The notes under the pieces were generated by a model. That model was not told the DNA's origin and searched no databases. It worked only from the letters and a program-made list of their open reading frames with translations. Position numbers and translations under genes: made by a program. Positions 7,811-17,247 of a stretch of DNA of 64,000 bases are shown here, piece after piece. Location of the stretch: NCBI GenBank assembly GCA_002422205.1, contig DITS01000031.1, positions 62,001 through 126,000 on the forward strand. Direction: 5' to 3'. Each line of letters opens with the position of its first letter. Position 1 is the stretch's first letter. Source of the stretch: Alphaproteobacteria bacterium UBA6178 (GTDB taxonomy: Bacteria > Pseudomonadota > Alphaproteobacteria > Rickettsiales > UBA3002).

Positions 7811-8398
7811 ATGAACGAACAGCAAATAATAAAAGAATTTGAAGATGCACAGGCCATTTTAAAAGGCCATTTCATTCTCTCATCCGGCTTGCACAGCGAC
7901 ACCTATTTACAATGCGCGCGCGTATTAATGGATGCGCAACGCGGCGCCCGCCTGTGCAAAGCGCTGGCCGATAAAGTGCAGGCGCAGATTAGTGAAAAGA
8001 TTGATATGGTCGTCGCACCTGCAATGGGCGGCGTAGTGGTGGGCTACGAAATGGGCCGCCAACTCGGCGTCGAATCTATCTTCTGTGAACGTGCCGATGG
8101 CAGCTTCTGCCTGCGTCGAGGTTTTGATATTGAGGATGGAGCCAATATATTATTGGTCGAAGATGTTGTCACCACCGGCAAATCATCTCTGGAAACCGTT
8201 GATTGCATCACTGCCTATGGCGGTAAAGTAGTGGCTGAAGCCTGTTTGGTAGACCGCAGCGCCGGCAGCGTCAAAATGCCATTCCCGCTCATATCGCTGC
8301 TCAAAATCGAAGTCGCCACTTACGAGCCGCATAAACTACCCACCGCATTGGCTGAAATTCCAGCCGTAAAGCCGGGTAGTCGTTGGCTAAAAAACTAA
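7811..8398 (+). CDS. pyrE: Orotate phosphoribosyltransferase
   Basis: Transfers phosphoribose from PRPP to orotate in de novo pyrimidine synthesis. The PRPP-binding signature is ILLVEDVVTTGKS; other family segments are FILSSGLHSDTYLQ and VVAPAMGGVVVGYE. At 195 residues it matches the shorter PyrE form common in alphaproteobacteria. Start at ATG 7811, four bases after panC. It converges on infC, whose stop lies two bases away, so transcripts from the two strands must meet here; I see no strong terminator hairpin between them. Confidence 0.95.
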   Translation: MNEQQIIKEFEDAQAILKGHFILSSGLHSDTYLQCARVLMDAQRGARLCKALADKVQAQISEKIDMVVAPAMGGVVVGYEMGRQLGVESIFCERADGSFCLRRGFDIEDGANILLVEDVVTTGKSSLETVDCITAYGGKVVAEACLVDRSAGSVKMPFPLISLLKIEVATYEPHKLPTALAEIPAVKPGSRWLKN

Positions 8399-8399
8399 G

Positions 8400-8930
8400 C
8401 TAAACCTTTGGTGCGGGCGACACCACCATCACCACCTGACGTCCTTCAAATGAAGGTTCATGCTCGACTTTGATTTTGTCGGCCAGCATCTCGCGCACCT
8501 TGTCCAGCAGCTTCATACCCAGCTCCTGATGCGCCATTTCACGGCCACGGAAGCGCAGGGTAATCTTCACCTTATCACCTGCATCCAAAAATTTGGTAAC
8601 AGCCTTCAACTTAATTTCCAGATCATGCTTATCAATATTCGGGCGCAGCTTTACTTCTTTGATATGGATAACTTTTTGCTTTTTCTTGGCTTCATGGGCT
8701 TTCTTTTGCTGTTCATATTTGAACTTCCCATAATCCAGAATTTTGCACACAGGGGGCGATGCATTGGGAGAAACTTCTACCAGATCTAAGCCAGCCTCAG
8801 CTGCCATTCTTAAGCCTTCTCCGACCGACACAACACCAATCATGTTGCCATCCTGATCGACTAAACGGATTTGAGGGACGCGGATTCTATCATTGATTCG
8901 GGTTTCGTCCTCGCGTGGCTTAACGCTCAT
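8400..8930 (-). CDS. infC: Translation initiation factor IF-3
   Basis: Binds the 30S subunit and checks start-codon pairing. The N-terminal domain shows INDRIRVPQIRLVD and VSPNASPPVCKILDYGKF; the C-terminal domain shows IKLRPNI-like VKLRPNIDKHDLEIK and KVKITLRFRGRE. 176 residues, normal length. Unlike E. coli infC, which starts at AUU, an ATG is present at 8930. It lies 42 bases downstream of thrS on the same strand. The usual downstream partners rpmI and rplT are not here but at about 43.4-44.0 kb. Confidence 0.96.
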   Translation of the reverse strand: MSVKPREDETRINDRIRVPQIRLVDQDGNMIGVVSVGEGLRMAAEAGLDLVEVSPNASPPVCKILDYGKFKYEQQKKAHEAKKKQKVIHIKEVKLRPNIDKHDLEIKLKAVTKFLDAGDKVKITLRFRGREMAHQELGMKLLDKVREMLADKIKVEHEPSFEGRQVVMVVSPAPKV

Positions 8931-8972
8931 ATTGACCTGTCATAAAGTTCGTTTCTCTCCATTATTTCATAC

Positions 8973-10946
8973 CTATGCGGGTGCAGAGGTTTCATCTTTT
9001 AGTGTAGCAATTGCTGCGTCAAGCGCAAGGGTTTCTTGTTGCTCTGCGCCCAGACGACGTATCGCCACGGTACCATTCTCCACATCACGCCCCCCAACAG
9101 CTAGGATAAATGGCACTTTTCTATGGCTATGCTCGCGCACTTTGTAATTGATTTTATTAGCAGAAAGATCGGTTTCTACCCGCAATCCTGCCTTGGCCAG
9201 CGCATCAGCCACGCTTTGCGCATAATCATCCTGATCATTGGTAATCGGGCACACCACGGCCTGCACGGGTGCCAGCCAAAGCGGGAATTTGCCCGCATAA
9301 TTCTCGATTAAAATGCCCAAAAACCGCTCCAGCGAGCCCAAAATGGCCCGATGCAGCATCACAGGGCGGTGTTTATCCCCGTCATCGGCGATATAATTGG
9401 CATCCAGCCGCTCTGGCAGCACAAAATCCAGCTGCAGCGTGCCGCATTGCCATGTTCGCCCGATCGCATCCTTCAGGTGGAATTCCAGTTTGGGGCCATA
9501 AAACGCCCCTTCACCCGGTTCAATCGAGTAGGTGAGGCCTGCTGCCGTGACCGCATCCCCCAGCGCCTTCTCGGCCTTGTCCCATGTGACGTCGTCACCT
9601 GCGCGTGTCTCGGGGCGCGTGGCCAGCTTCACATCCACTTCCGTAAAGCCCAACTCGTCATAGACATTTTCAAGCAAGCGACAAAAACGCTCGGTTTCGG
9701 GCAGAATCTGCTCTTCGGTGCAAAAAATATGCGCATCATCCTGCACCATCGCGCGCACGCGCATCAGGCCGTGCAGCGCACCAGTCGGCTCATTGCGATG
9801 ACACGATCCAAATTCCGCCATGCGCAAAGGCAGGTCACGATAAGACTTAATGCCCTGATTAAAAATCTGCACATGGCAGGGGCAATTCATCGGCTTGATG
9901 GCCAATGTGCGGTCTTCATCCTCATCCGCCACGGTAAACATATTGGCGCGGAATTTTTCCCAGTGACCCGATTTTTCCCACAAGCTGCGATCTACCAGAA
10001 TCGGGGTTTTTACCTCGATATAGCCATTGGCGCGGATTTTCCGGCGCACATAATTCTCAAGCAGCTGATACAGCGTCCAGCCCTTATCATGCCAGAAAAT
10101 CTGGCCTTGCGCCTCTTCCTGAATATGAAACAACTCCAGCTCGCGCCCAAGGCGGCGATGGTCACGTTTTTCGGCTTCTTCCAGCATCAGCAAATGGGCT
10201 TCGAGTTCTTTTTTATCAAAAAACGACACACCATAAATCCGCTGCAGCATTTTGTTTTTGCTGTCACCGCGCCAATAGGCACCGGCAAGCTTGGTCAGCT
10301 TGAATGCTTTGGAGATTTTTTCCAGATTCGGCACATGCGGGCCATAGCATAAATCGATGAATGCATCATCGCCTTCGCCCTGACGATACAGCGATACCTG
10401 ACCATCCGCCCCGCCATTTTTCTCCTTCGCCATGCCGATTAGCTCGGCCTTGTAATGCTCCCCGCGCGATGTAAACATGGCAATGGCATCATCAAACGCC
10501 CACATTTCGCGGGCAACGGGTTTTTTGCGCCCCAGAATTTCGCGCATTTTGTCTTCGACCTTCGGCAAATCTTCGGGCGTCAGCTTGTAATCCAGATCAA
10601 TATCGTAATAAAAGCCATGCTCGATCGTGGGGCCAATCGCCAGCTGCGCCGAAGGCCACAATTCTTTAACCGCCAACGCCAGCACTTGCGCGGTCAGCGT
10701 GTGGCGCATCACATCCAGCCCGCCTTCATCTTTGGGCGTTAAAATGCTCACCTTGGCATCGCGCTCTATCAGGTGTGACAAATCGCGCTGCTCGCCATCA
10801 ACCAAAACGGCCACGGCGGCTTTTGCCAGCCCCGCGCCGATGGATTCGGCCAGCTCCATGCCGGTAATCGCATGGTCAAAGCGCCGCGTGCTGCCATCGG
10901 GCAGGGTAATCGTGACGGGGGTATGATGGCTTTGAGCAGGTTGCAT
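8973..10946 (-). CDS. thrS: Threonyl-tRNA synthetase
   Basis: Class II aminoacyl-tRNA synthetase charging tRNA-Thr. Domains in order: N-terminal TGS domain (residues about 10-75), editing domain beginning at [13 protein letters not shown] with the expected His and Asp, catalytic core with the motif 2 segment [16 protein letters not shown], the VQDDAHIFC segment, and the motif 3 region near [17 protein letters not shown], then the C-terminal anticodon-binding domain (from about 555). 657 residues is typical. It precedes infC by 42 bases and follows two glycosyltransferase genes by 50 bases on the same strand. Confidence 0.97.
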   Translation of the reverse strand: MQPAQSHHTPVTITLPDGSTRRFDHAITGMELAESIGAGLAKAAVAVLVDGEQRDLSHLIERDAKVSILTPKDEGGLDVMRHTLTAQVLALAVKELWPSAQLAIGPTIEHGFYYDIDLDYKLTPEDLPKVEDKMREILGRKKPVAREMWAFDDAIAMFTSRGEHYKAELIGMAKEKNGGADGQVSLYRQGEGDDAFIDLCYGPHVPNLEKISKAFKLTKLAGAYWRGDSKNKMLQRIYGVSFFDKKELEAHLLMLEEAEKRDHRRLGRELELFHIQEEAQGQIFWHDKGWTLYQLLENYVRRKIRANGYIEVKTPILVDRSLWEKSGHWEKFRANMFTVADEDEDRTLAIKPMNCPCHVQIFNQGIKSYRDLPLRMAEFGSCHRNEPTGALHGLMRVRAMVQDDAHIFCTEEQILPETERFCRLLENVYDELGFTEVDVKLATRPETRAGDDVTWDKAEKALGDAVTAAGLTYSIEPGEGAFYGPKLEFHLKDAIGRTWQCGTLQLDFVLPERLDANYIADDGDKHRPVMLHRAILGSLERFLGILIENYAGKFPLWLAPVQAVVCPITNDQDDYAQSVADALAKAGLRVETDLSANKINYKVREHSHRKVPFILAVGGRDVENGTVAIRRLGAEQQETLALDAAIATLKDETSAPA

Positions 10947-10996
10947 AGTGTGATTCCTTCAGGTGGATTGCGACATTAGCGACTATACCACACCTG

Positions 10997-11944
10997 TCAA
11001 GCAGCCACTGAAGCGGGCAAAACGTCAATAATGGCGGCAGGCTTCACAGTCTGCAAATCATCCGCTGCCATAACCTGCACATGGGCCCCGCGCGGCGCAC
11101 AAAGCGCCGGATTCGAAGCCTGCAGATTAAACAATACCACACTCGGGCAACCCGCCGCCGCAATAATATGCATTGGGCCTGTATCATTCCCAACCGCAAA
11201 CGCCGCTCCCCGCGCCAATTCCGCCAATTGCGCAAAGGAGGTGTGATTACATAAATTGACAATACCAGATGCACCATCGCCTACACTCGACTCAATCTCA
11301 TGTAATAATGTAGCTTCGGCCCCAGTACCAATCAGCACGGGCGTCATGCCCGCTTGTAAAATATGCACTGCCAATGCGCTAAAATACTCCGCAGGCCAGC
11401 GCTTCTCAGGCCGGTGCGCCGACCCACCGGCAACCAGCAAAATATAAGGCGCGTTGGGGCGAATATCGCTTACATCAGCCCCCATCCAGCTGATATCCGG
11501 CTCGGGCACATCGGTAATACCAGCAATAGCTAACTGCTGCTTTTGACGGTCTATCGTATGCATTCGGGTGCGCTCTGCCGTATGATGGCGGTGCGATGCC
11601 CCCTTTGCCAAGCCCGAAAACCGGGGCTTTGGCTTCACGAATAATTTAAAATACCGCGTGCTACGTTGCGAAGTCTGCAAATCATACACCCACGAAAACC
11701 CGCGCGAATTAAGCGATTTGGTGAGTGCAGCAATGACGCCAAGCTGCCATGCTTTGGGTTTTCGATCAATCCACACATCATCAATAAACGGGCAATCTGC
11801 CATCAGCCGCGCATAAGGCTTAGTAGTCAGCAGCACAATATGTGCGGTCGGGTGATGCTGACGGATGGCCTTGATCGGGCCCGTCGCCAATATCATATCC
11901 CCCAGCGCGCCATGCTTGATGATAAGGATTTGCTCGGTATTCAT
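10997..11944 (-). CDS. Glycosyltransferase family 9 (heptosyltransferase-like)
   Basis: GT9 enzymes transfer heptose or related sugars to lipopolysaccharide core at the inner face of the membrane. Family features are the N-terminal ILIIKHGALGDMILATGPIKAI segment, a central VAGGSAHRPEKRWPAE nucleotide-sugar region, and the C-terminal GNDTGPMHIIAAAGCPSV block. 315 residues fits. The gene begins 9 bases after the GT4 glycosyltransferase, so the two probably act on one polysaccharide or core structure. Exact acceptor and donor cannot be read from sequence. Confidence 0.88.
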   Translation of the reverse strand: MNTEQILIIKHGALGDMILATGPIKAIRQHHPTAHIVLLTTKPYARLMADCPFIDDVWIDRKPKAWQLGVIAALTKSLNSRGFSWVYDLQTSQRSTRYFKLFVKPKPRFSGLAKGASHRHHTAERTRMHTIDRQKQQLAIAGITDVPEPDISWMGADVSDIRPNAPYILLVAGGSAHRPEKRWPAEYFSALAVHILQAGMTPVLIGTGAEATLLHEIESSVGDGASGIVNLCNHTSFAQLAELARGAAFAVGNDTGPMHIIAAAGCPSVVLFNLQASNPALCAPRGAHVQVMAADDLQTVKPAAIIDVLPASVAA

Positions 11945-11953
11945 GGGATATTG

Positions 11954-13087
11954 TTAGAGTAAGCTCTGATACACATCCAGTGTTTTCTGACGCATCAGAT
12001 CGGCGGAGAAATGCTCCCACACATGATTAATAGCTGCTTGCTCCATCTCCAGTTTCCGGTCCTTGCCCATCTCCATGACTAGTTGAAGCGCCCGTGCCAT
12101 AGCATCCACATTATTCGGCTCCACCAAAAATCCGGTCTCGCCTTCGACCACGGTTTCCATCGCCCCGCCATGATTGGTCGTCACCACGATTTTGCCCATT
12201 GCCTGTGCTTCCACCGGCACCCGCCCGAAGGCTTCCGGCTCGATCGAAGGCACTACCACCACTTCAGCCAAAGTATACGCCTCGCTCATATATTTGCTAT
12301 TGGGCGCAAAACGCACGCGGCCTTCCAGCTTCTCACGGATCACCAGTTTTTTTAGCTCTTCCGTATAATCGGGATGGTTGGTGCTATCGCCCATCATAAT
12401 ACATAGAAAATGCTGGTTGGGCAGCTTGGCTAACGCCTTTATCAATACTTCATGCCCCTTCCAGCGCGAAAACCTTCCGGGCATCAAAATAATAGGGGCG
12501 GGCTCTTCCGGTAATCGCCATGCTTTGGTCAGAATTTCCAGCTGCCCCTTGGCAATATTATCAGGATGAAAAACCGCCAGATCCGCGCCCCGATGAATCA
12601 CCGTAATTTTGGACGGATCGCACTCATATTCTTTCAAAATATGATCACGGATATAGTTTGATACCGCAATCACGCGGTCACCTTTCACCATAATGCTGTT
12701 ATAGCGACGCTTCCAGTCACTCTCTAGCCCGTACACTCCATGAAAAGTTGTCACAAATGGGATACCGGTTTTTTTCGCAGCGTAATAAGCCGACCAAGCA
12801 GGTGCCCGTGAACGCGCATGAATGATGCTCACATCATGCCGCTTAATCACTTCGACCAGCGCATGATAATTCTGATACATGACCCACGGATTTTTTGATT
12901 CCAGTGGTAGGTTGATATGCTCGCCGCCGGTGTAAGACACACCGGTAACCATCGGGCCACCACTTGAGGCAACAAGGCTCTTCCATCCGGCGCGCACGAT
13001 AGCGAGCGAAATTTCGACGGTGCCACGCTCAACCCCACCGCTGGTCATGGCGGGCAACACTTGCAATATCGTCGGGCGCTTTGGCAT
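11954..13087 (-). CDS. Glycosyltransferase family 4
   Basis: GT-B fold glycosyltransferase (GT4), likely acting in LPS or capsule assembly. N-terminal GGVERGTVEI motif, FVTTFHGVYG, the RGADLAVFHP hinge, the phosphate-binding GRFSRWKGHEVLIKA segment, and the nucleotide-sugar motif VVPSIEPEAFGRVPVEAQAMG with the conserved E-x7-E spacing. I start at ATG 13087 (MPKRPTILQVLP), which matches usual family N-termini; a GTG eight codons upstream (13111) is possible. It heads the run GT4-GT9-thrS-infC on the minus strand. Donor and acceptor unknown. Confidence 0.88.
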   Translation of the reverse strand: MPKRPTILQVLPAMTSGGVERGTVEISLAIVRAGWKSLVASSGGPMVTGVSYTGGEHINLPLESKNPWVMYQNYHALVEVIKRHDVSIIHARSRAPAWSAYYAAKKTGIPFVTTFHGVYGLESDWKRRYNSIMVKGDRVIAVSNYIRDHILKEYECDPSKITVIHRGADLAVFHPDNIAKGQLEILTKAWRLPEEPAPIILMPGRFSRWKGHEVLIKALAKLPNQHFLCIMMGDSTNHPDYTEELKKLVIREKLEGRVRFAPNSKYMSEAYTLAEVVVVPSIEPEAFGRVPVEAQAMGKIVVTTNHGGAMETVVEGETGFLVEPNNVDAMARALQLVMEMGKDRKLEMEQAAINHVWEHFSADLMRQKTLDVYQSLL

Positions 13088-13166
13088 GGCATGAGGTGAT
13101 AAACGATTCACCGGCGCTTGTCATGCTGAACTTGAATGATGTGGATGGATAGGCTAACCAGATGAC

Positions 13167-13913
13167 ATGTTCAACACACTCATCACCGATGATAATACGC
13201 AGCTGGCCTATCATCATGCCGATGGTGCGCAGCCTGGTGTAATGTTTTTAGGCGGCTTTAAATCGGACATGACAGGCAGCAAAGCCACGGCTCTCGAAGC
13301 GCATTGCATGCAGCATGATGTCGCCTTCACCCGCTTTGATTATCTGGGGCATGGCGCATCATCCGGCAATTTCACCGACGGCACCATCGGCCAATGGGCC
13401 CAAAACGCCATTGCCATCCTCGATGACATCACCGCCGGTCCACAAATTCTTGTTGGCTCCAGCATGGGCGGCTGGCTAATGCTGCTGGCCGCACTTGCGC
13501 GCCCTCAACGCGTGGCGGGCCTCATTGGTATTGCTGCCGCACCTGATTTTACCGAGCGGTTACTCTGGGCACAAATGAATGAACAGCAACGCCACGAACT
13601 GATGGAAGAAGGCGTCTATTACGCACCCTCCTGCTACGGCGAAGATTGCTACCCCATCACCCGCAAACTAATCGAAGAGGGGCGCAATCACCTGCTGCTC
13701 GAGAGTGATATTGCAATTCATTGCCCCATACGTCTCATTCACGGCATGAGCGACCCCGACGTACCGTGGCAACTCTCCACGCAGCTCGCCGAAAAACTCA
13801 TGAGCGACGATGTGGACGTGCAGTTGATCAAATCCGGTGATCACCGCATGTCGCAGCCCGAGAATCTATCGCTGCTGTGTGACACGCTGGACGCATTGCG
13901 GCGGAAGCTATAG
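13167..13913 (+). CDS. Alpha/beta hydrolase (ABHD10-like serine esterase)
   Basis: Cytoplasmic serine hydrolase. The nucleophile elbow is VGSSMGGW, the acid is the Asp in HGMSDPDVPW and the His in SGDHRMS, giving a complete triad. Segments FLGGFKSDMTGSKA and RFDYLGHGASSG match the group that includes mitochondrial ABHD10, which is common in alphaproteobacteria. 248 residues. Physiological substrate unknown. Divergent from the GT4 gene; the spacer contains TGTCATGCTGAACTTG, perhaps a decayed palindromic-element end. A palindromic element starts immediately after its stop. Confidence 0.85.
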   Translation: MFNTLITDDNTQLAYHHADGAQPGVMFLGGFKSDMTGSKATALEAHCMQHDVAFTRFDYLGHGASSGNFTDGTIGQWAQNAIAILDDITAGPQILVGSSMGGWLMLLAALARPQRVAGLIGIAAAPDFTERLLWAQMNEQQRHELMEEGVYYAPSCYGEDCYPITRKLIEEGRNHLLLESDIAIHCPIRLIHGMSDPDVPWQLSTQLAEKLMSDDVDVQLIKSGDHRMSQPENLSLLCDTLDALRRKL

Positions 13914-13914
13914 C

Positions 13915-13993
13915 TGTCATACTGCGGCTCGCACAGCGAGAGCGCAGTATCTATTGGCGATCCATACAGAGACTGCGTCATCCGCAGGATGAC
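13915..13993. repeat. Palindromic repeat element (intergenic copy)
   Basis: Starts with TGTCAT and ends with ATGAC. Its first part is a long hairpin, ATACTGCG-G-CTCGC, loop ACA, GCGAG-AG-CGCAGTAT, followed by a linker and a second hairpin GTCATCC-GCA-GGATGAC. The same architecture, including the unpaired G and AG, is found inside dxs at 51062-51145. It starts one base after the hydrolase stop and could also act as a terminator. Confidence 0.7.
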
Positions 13994-14077
13994 CTATGAC
14001 GTAAAATACCTTTGCATCTTGCCGCGTACCTCGCTAAACATAGCGCGAAAATCACACCCCCTTGAACGGATGACCAC

Positions 14078-15244
14078 ATGAGCAAACCCGCCACCAAACC
14101 GCAAAATCCTTGTTTTTCTTCCGGCCCCTGCGCCAAACGCCCCGGCTGGAGCGTACAAGCACTGGCCGATGCCGCGATTGGCCGCTCGCACCGCGCCAAA
14201 ATCGGTAAAAATAAATTGAAAGACGTGATCGACCGCAGCGCCAAAATGCTGGGCTTGCCCGAGGGCTATGTGCTCGGCATCATGCCCGCATCCGACACCG
14301 GCGCGATTGAGGCCGCCATGTGGAGCCTGCTCGGCGCACGCGGCGTCGATGCACTCGGCTGGGAAAGCTTCGGCAGCACATGGGTCAAGGAAATCACCGG
14401 CCAACTGAAACTAAAAGACGTGAACGTGTACGAAGCCGCCTATGGCGAGCTCCCTGACCTGTCCAAAGTCGATTGGAAACGCGATGTGGTCTTCACATGG
14501 AACGGCACCACCTCGGGCGTTTGCGTGCCCAATGGCGACTGGATCGCCGATGACCGCGAAGGCCTCGCCATTTGCGACGCCACCTCGGCAGTGTTCGCGA
14601 TGGACATTCCCCTGCACAAGCTCGACGTTATCACCTGGTCATGGCAAAAAGTTATGGGCGGAGAGGGCGCGCATGGCATGATTGCGCTCAGCCCCCGCGC
14701 CATCAAACGCCTCGAAGAATATACGCCATCATGGCCCATGCCGAAAATTTTCCAACTCGCCAAAAAAGGCAAACTGATCGACGGTATTTTTGTCGGCGAA
14801 ACCATCAACACTCCTTCCATGATTGCGGTAGAAGACGCGCTCGACGGCCTCAAATGGGCAGAATCCATCGGTGGCTTGAAAGCTTTGATTCAGCGCTCAT
14901 CCGATAATCTGAAAGCCATCGAAGATTGGGTGGAAGCCACGCCATGGGTCGACTTTCTCGCCACCAGCAAAGCCACCCGCTCCAACACCTCCATCTGTCT
15001 TAAAATCGTGGACCCATGGTACACCGCCTTATCCGAAGACGAACAACAAGCAGGTGCGAAGAAAGTGGCGTCTCTGCTTGAAGCCGAAGGCGTCGCCTAC
15101 GACATCGGCGCCTACCGCGACGCACCAGCGGGCCTGCGCATCTGGGGCGGCGCTACAGTCGAAACTGCCAATATTAAATCCCTGACAGCATGGCTCGACT
15201 GGGCTTACGCGCAGGTAAAAAACAGTGCGGCGCAAGCGGCCTAA
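14078..15244 (+). CDS. serC: Phosphoserine aminotransferase
   Basis: PLP enzyme making O-phosphoserine from 3-phosphohydroxypyruvate and glutamate, also used in pyridoxine synthesis in some bacteria. The N-terminal [13 protein letters not shown] and the PLP-lysine region [13 protein letters not shown] place it in the alphaproteobacterial/archaeal-type SerC group; [16 protein letters not shown] is typical. 388 residues. ATG 14078. serA follows after 21 bases with AAGGA before its start, so the two consecutive steps of serine synthesis form an operon. Confidence 0.95.
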   Translation: MSKPATKPQNPCFSSGPCAKRPGWSVQALADAAIGRSHRAKIGKNKLKDVIDRSAKMLGLPEGYVLGIMPASDTGAIEAAMWSLLGARGVDALGWESFGSTWVKEITGQLKLKDVNVYEAAYGELPDLSKVDWKRDVVFTWNGTTSGVCVPNGDWIADDREGLAICDATSAVFAMDIPLHKLDVITWSWQKVMGGEGAHGMIALSPRAIKRLEEYTPSWPMPKIFQLAKKGKLIDGIFVGETINTPSMIAVEDALDGLKWAESIGGLKALIQRSSDNLKAIEDWVEATPWVDFLATSKATRSNTSICLKIVDPWYTALSEDEQQAGAKKVASLLEAEGVAYDIGAYRDAPAGLRIWGGATVETANIKSLTAWLDWAYAQVKNSAAQAA

Positions 15245-15265
15245 CCCAAATCATAAGGAATCACC

Positions 15266-16849
15266 ATGCCCAAAGTCCTCATATCCGACAAACTCAGCGC
15301 GCAAGCTAAAGAAATTTTTGAACAAGGCGGCGTCACCGTCGATGTCAAAACCGGCCTCAGTGAAGATGAGCTAATCGCCATCATCGGCGACTATGATGGG
15401 CTGGCGATTCGCTCTGCCACCACCGTCACCACCAAAGTGCTCGATGCCGCGCAAAAGCTAAAAGTTGTAGGACGCGCAGGCATCGGTGTCGATAATGTCG
15501 ACATCAAAGCCGCCACCGCCCGCGGCGTAATCGTGATGAACACGCCCTTTGGTAACTCCGTCACCACCGCCGAGCATTCGATTGCGCTGATGATGTCGAT
15601 GGCACGCAAGATCCCCCAAGCCAACGCCTCCACCCATGCCGGTAAATGGGAAAAGAACGCCTTCATGGGCACCGAGCTGGCTGGCAAAACCCTCGGCTTA
15701 ATCGGTTGCGGCAACATCGGCTCCATCGTGGCCGATCGTGCGCAAGGCCTGAAAATGAAAGTCATGGCCTATGATCCCTTCCTCTCAACCGAACATGCCG
15801 CCGCGATCAATGTGGAAAAAGCCGAACTCGACGAACTGCTCAAGCGCGCTGACGTTATATCGCTGCACACCCCGCTCAACGACGCCACGCGCGGGATTTT
15901 GAACAAAGACTCACTCGCTAAAACCAAAAAGGGCGTCATGATTGTCAACTGCGCTCGTGGTGGTCTGGTGGTCGAAGCCGATTTGAAAACCGCGCTCGAA
16001 TCCGGCCATGTTGCCGCTGCGGCCTTCGACGTATTCGAAGAAGAGCCCGCTAAAACTAACGTCCTCTTCGGCATCGACACCATGATCTGCACGCCGCATC
16101 TGGGAGCATCCACCTCTGAAGCGCAGGAAAATGTCGCCATTCAAGTGGCTGAGCAAATGACCGATTACCTCATTAATGGCACCGTCACCAATGCGCTCAA
16201 CATGCCATCCGTTTCTGCCGAAGATGCGGCGAAGCTGAAGCCCTACCTGCAATTGGCCAGCCAATTGGGTGGCTTTGCCGGTCAAATCACCGAAACCGGC
16301 CTCAATAAAGTCGTCATCGAATATGAAGGCGCAGTCGCCGCACTCAATACCAAGCCCCTTACGGCGGCAGCGCTGAACGGTCTGTTACAGCCCCTGATGG
16401 AGGGCGTCAATATGGTCAACGCTCCGGTAATCGCCAAAGAGCGCGATATTCAGGTCAGCGAAGTGAAGCATGAACGCGCCTCCAACTATAAAACCCTCAT
16501 GCGTATCACCGTTACCACCGAGCGCCGCTCGCGCGATGTAGCGGGCACCTTGTTTGGTGACGCCCCGCGCGTGGTGCAAATCAGCGGTGTCTCGCTCGAA
16601 GCATCCTTGGGTGAACGCATGCTCTATATCAATAACGAAGACAAACCCGGCCTGATCGGCGGGGTAGGAAAATTGCTGGGTGACGCAAACATCAATATCG
16701 CGAATTTCCATCTGGGCCGCAATGAATCCGGCGGCGAAATCGATGCGATAGCCCTGATCGAAGTCGATCAGGAAATCAAAGCCGACCTGCTGAAAAAGAT
16801 CGCTGAACTACCCAGCGTCAAGCAGGTCAAGGCGCTCGATTTCAGCTAG
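15266..16849 (+). CDS. serA: D-3-phosphoglycerate dehydrogenase
   Basis: First step of serine synthesis, NAD-dependent oxidation of 3-phosphoglycerate. Long form of 527 residues: substrate/NAD domains with GLIGCGNIGSIVADRA, VNCARGGLVVE, the AAFDVFEEEP and CTPHLGAST catalytic Glu/His segments, an intervening domain, and a C-terminal ACT domain (from about residue 450, LYINNEDKPGLIGGVGKLLG) that in other bacteria mediates serine feedback. Second gene of serC-serA. A palindromic element follows at 16861. Confidence 0.97.
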   Translation: MPKVLISDKLSAQAKEIFEQGGVTVDVKTGLSEDELIAIIGDYDGLAIRSATTVTTKVLDAAQKLKVVGRAGIGVDNVDIKAATARGVIVMNTPFGNSVTTAEHSIALMMSMARKIPQANASTHAGKWEKNAFMGTELAGKTLGLIGCGNIGSIVADRAQGLKMKVMAYDPFLSTEHAAAINVEKAELDELLKRADVISLHTPLNDATRGILNKDSLAKTKKGVMIVNCARGGLVVEADLKTALESGHVAAAAFDVFEEEPAKTNVLFGIDTMICTPHLGASTSEAQENVAIQVAEQMTDYLINGTVTNALNMPSVSAEDAAKLKPYLQLASQLGGFAGQITETGLNKVVIEYEGAVAALNTKPLTAAALNGLLQPLMEGVNMVNAPVIAKERDIQVSEVKHERASNYKTLMRITVTTERRSRDVAGTLFGDAPRVVQISGVSLEASLGERMLYINNEDKPGLIGGVGKLLGDANINIANFHLGRNESGGEIDAIALIEVDQEIKADLLKKIAELPSVKQVKALDFS

Positions 16850-16860
16850 TTTAAGGCATC

Positions 16861-16968
16861 TGTCATTCCCGCGAAAGCGGGTATCCAGTAGGTTGCGACA
16901 TCATGCCGTCTTCATGACGGCATCCGGCCTTACTTTTCCTCCGGACCCCGTCATACGACGGGGTGACA
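16861..16968. repeat. Composite palindromic repeat after serA
   Basis: Bounded by TGTCAT and its complement-like GTGACA. Inside are three stem-loops: CCCGC/GCGGG around GAAA, ATGCCGTC/GACGGCAT, and ACCCCGTC/GACGGGGT. The ends and size resemble the intergenic copy at 13915 but the stems differ, so it is a related or second family. The first hairpin could end serA transcription, although no clear T run follows. Confidence 0.6.
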
Positions 16969-17065
16969 GGCTTTGAATAGATAAAAAATCAAAAACCACA
17001 TCCGGCTTAACGCTTGTTTAAGGTTTGGCTGTTATCCTTGTCTTCACAAGCAAGGAGACAATAAC

Positions 17066-17233
17066 ATGCGTATCGGTATCACCAAACAACCATTGCACGT
17101 AAAATATGCGAATTATGCGGTCTTTGCATCAGGCACCACGAGCGATGTGTGGTTTGAAGACGAAGACGCAGGATATGATGCCCACGAGTTGGGCGGCAAG
17201 CAAACAGGGAGCAAAGAGGCTTACGATTCGTAA
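17066..17233 (+). CDS. Small hypothetical protein (55 aa)
   Basis: ATG 17066 preceded by an ideal AAGGAGA at 17052-17058 (7-base gap). The 55-residue product starts MRIGITKQPLHVKYANYAVF, turns acidic (VWFEDEDAGYDAHELGG) and ends in a hydrophilic tail. No signal peptide, membrane segment or known motif. The perfect inverted repeat of a terminator overlaps its last codons, which is unusual. The strong ribosome-binding site is the main reason to believe it is expressed; no homologue is recognised. Confidence 0.5.
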   Translation: MRIGITKQPLHVKYANYAVFASGTTSDVWFEDEDAGYDAHELGGKQTGSKEAYDS

Positions 17234-17241
17234 GCCTCTTT
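17213..17241. terminator. Bidirectional terminator between the 55-aa gene and phaB
   Basis: Perfect inverted repeat with 13-base arms, AAAGAGGCTTACG, loop ATT, CGTAAGCCTCTTT. It carries T/A ends on both sides, so it can serve the 55-aa gene on the plus strand and phaB on the minus strand. The stop codon of the small gene lies within it. Confidence 0.8.
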
Positions 17242-17247
17242 CCCTGC

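Noticed and set aside
9351..10352. 333-residue open frame on the plus strand
   Set aside because: It lies entirely antisense to thrS, has no ribosome-binding site and no recognisable domain; a shadow of thrS codon structure.
13121..13145. TGTCATGCTGAACTTG between GT4 and the hydrolase
   Set aside because: It looks like the left end of a palindromic element, but no matching right arm is present; at most a decayed fragment.
14078..15244. Long antisense frames across serC, serA, ahcY and flagellin
   Set aside because: Typical shadows of GC-rich third positions; none has a ribosome-binding site or domain.
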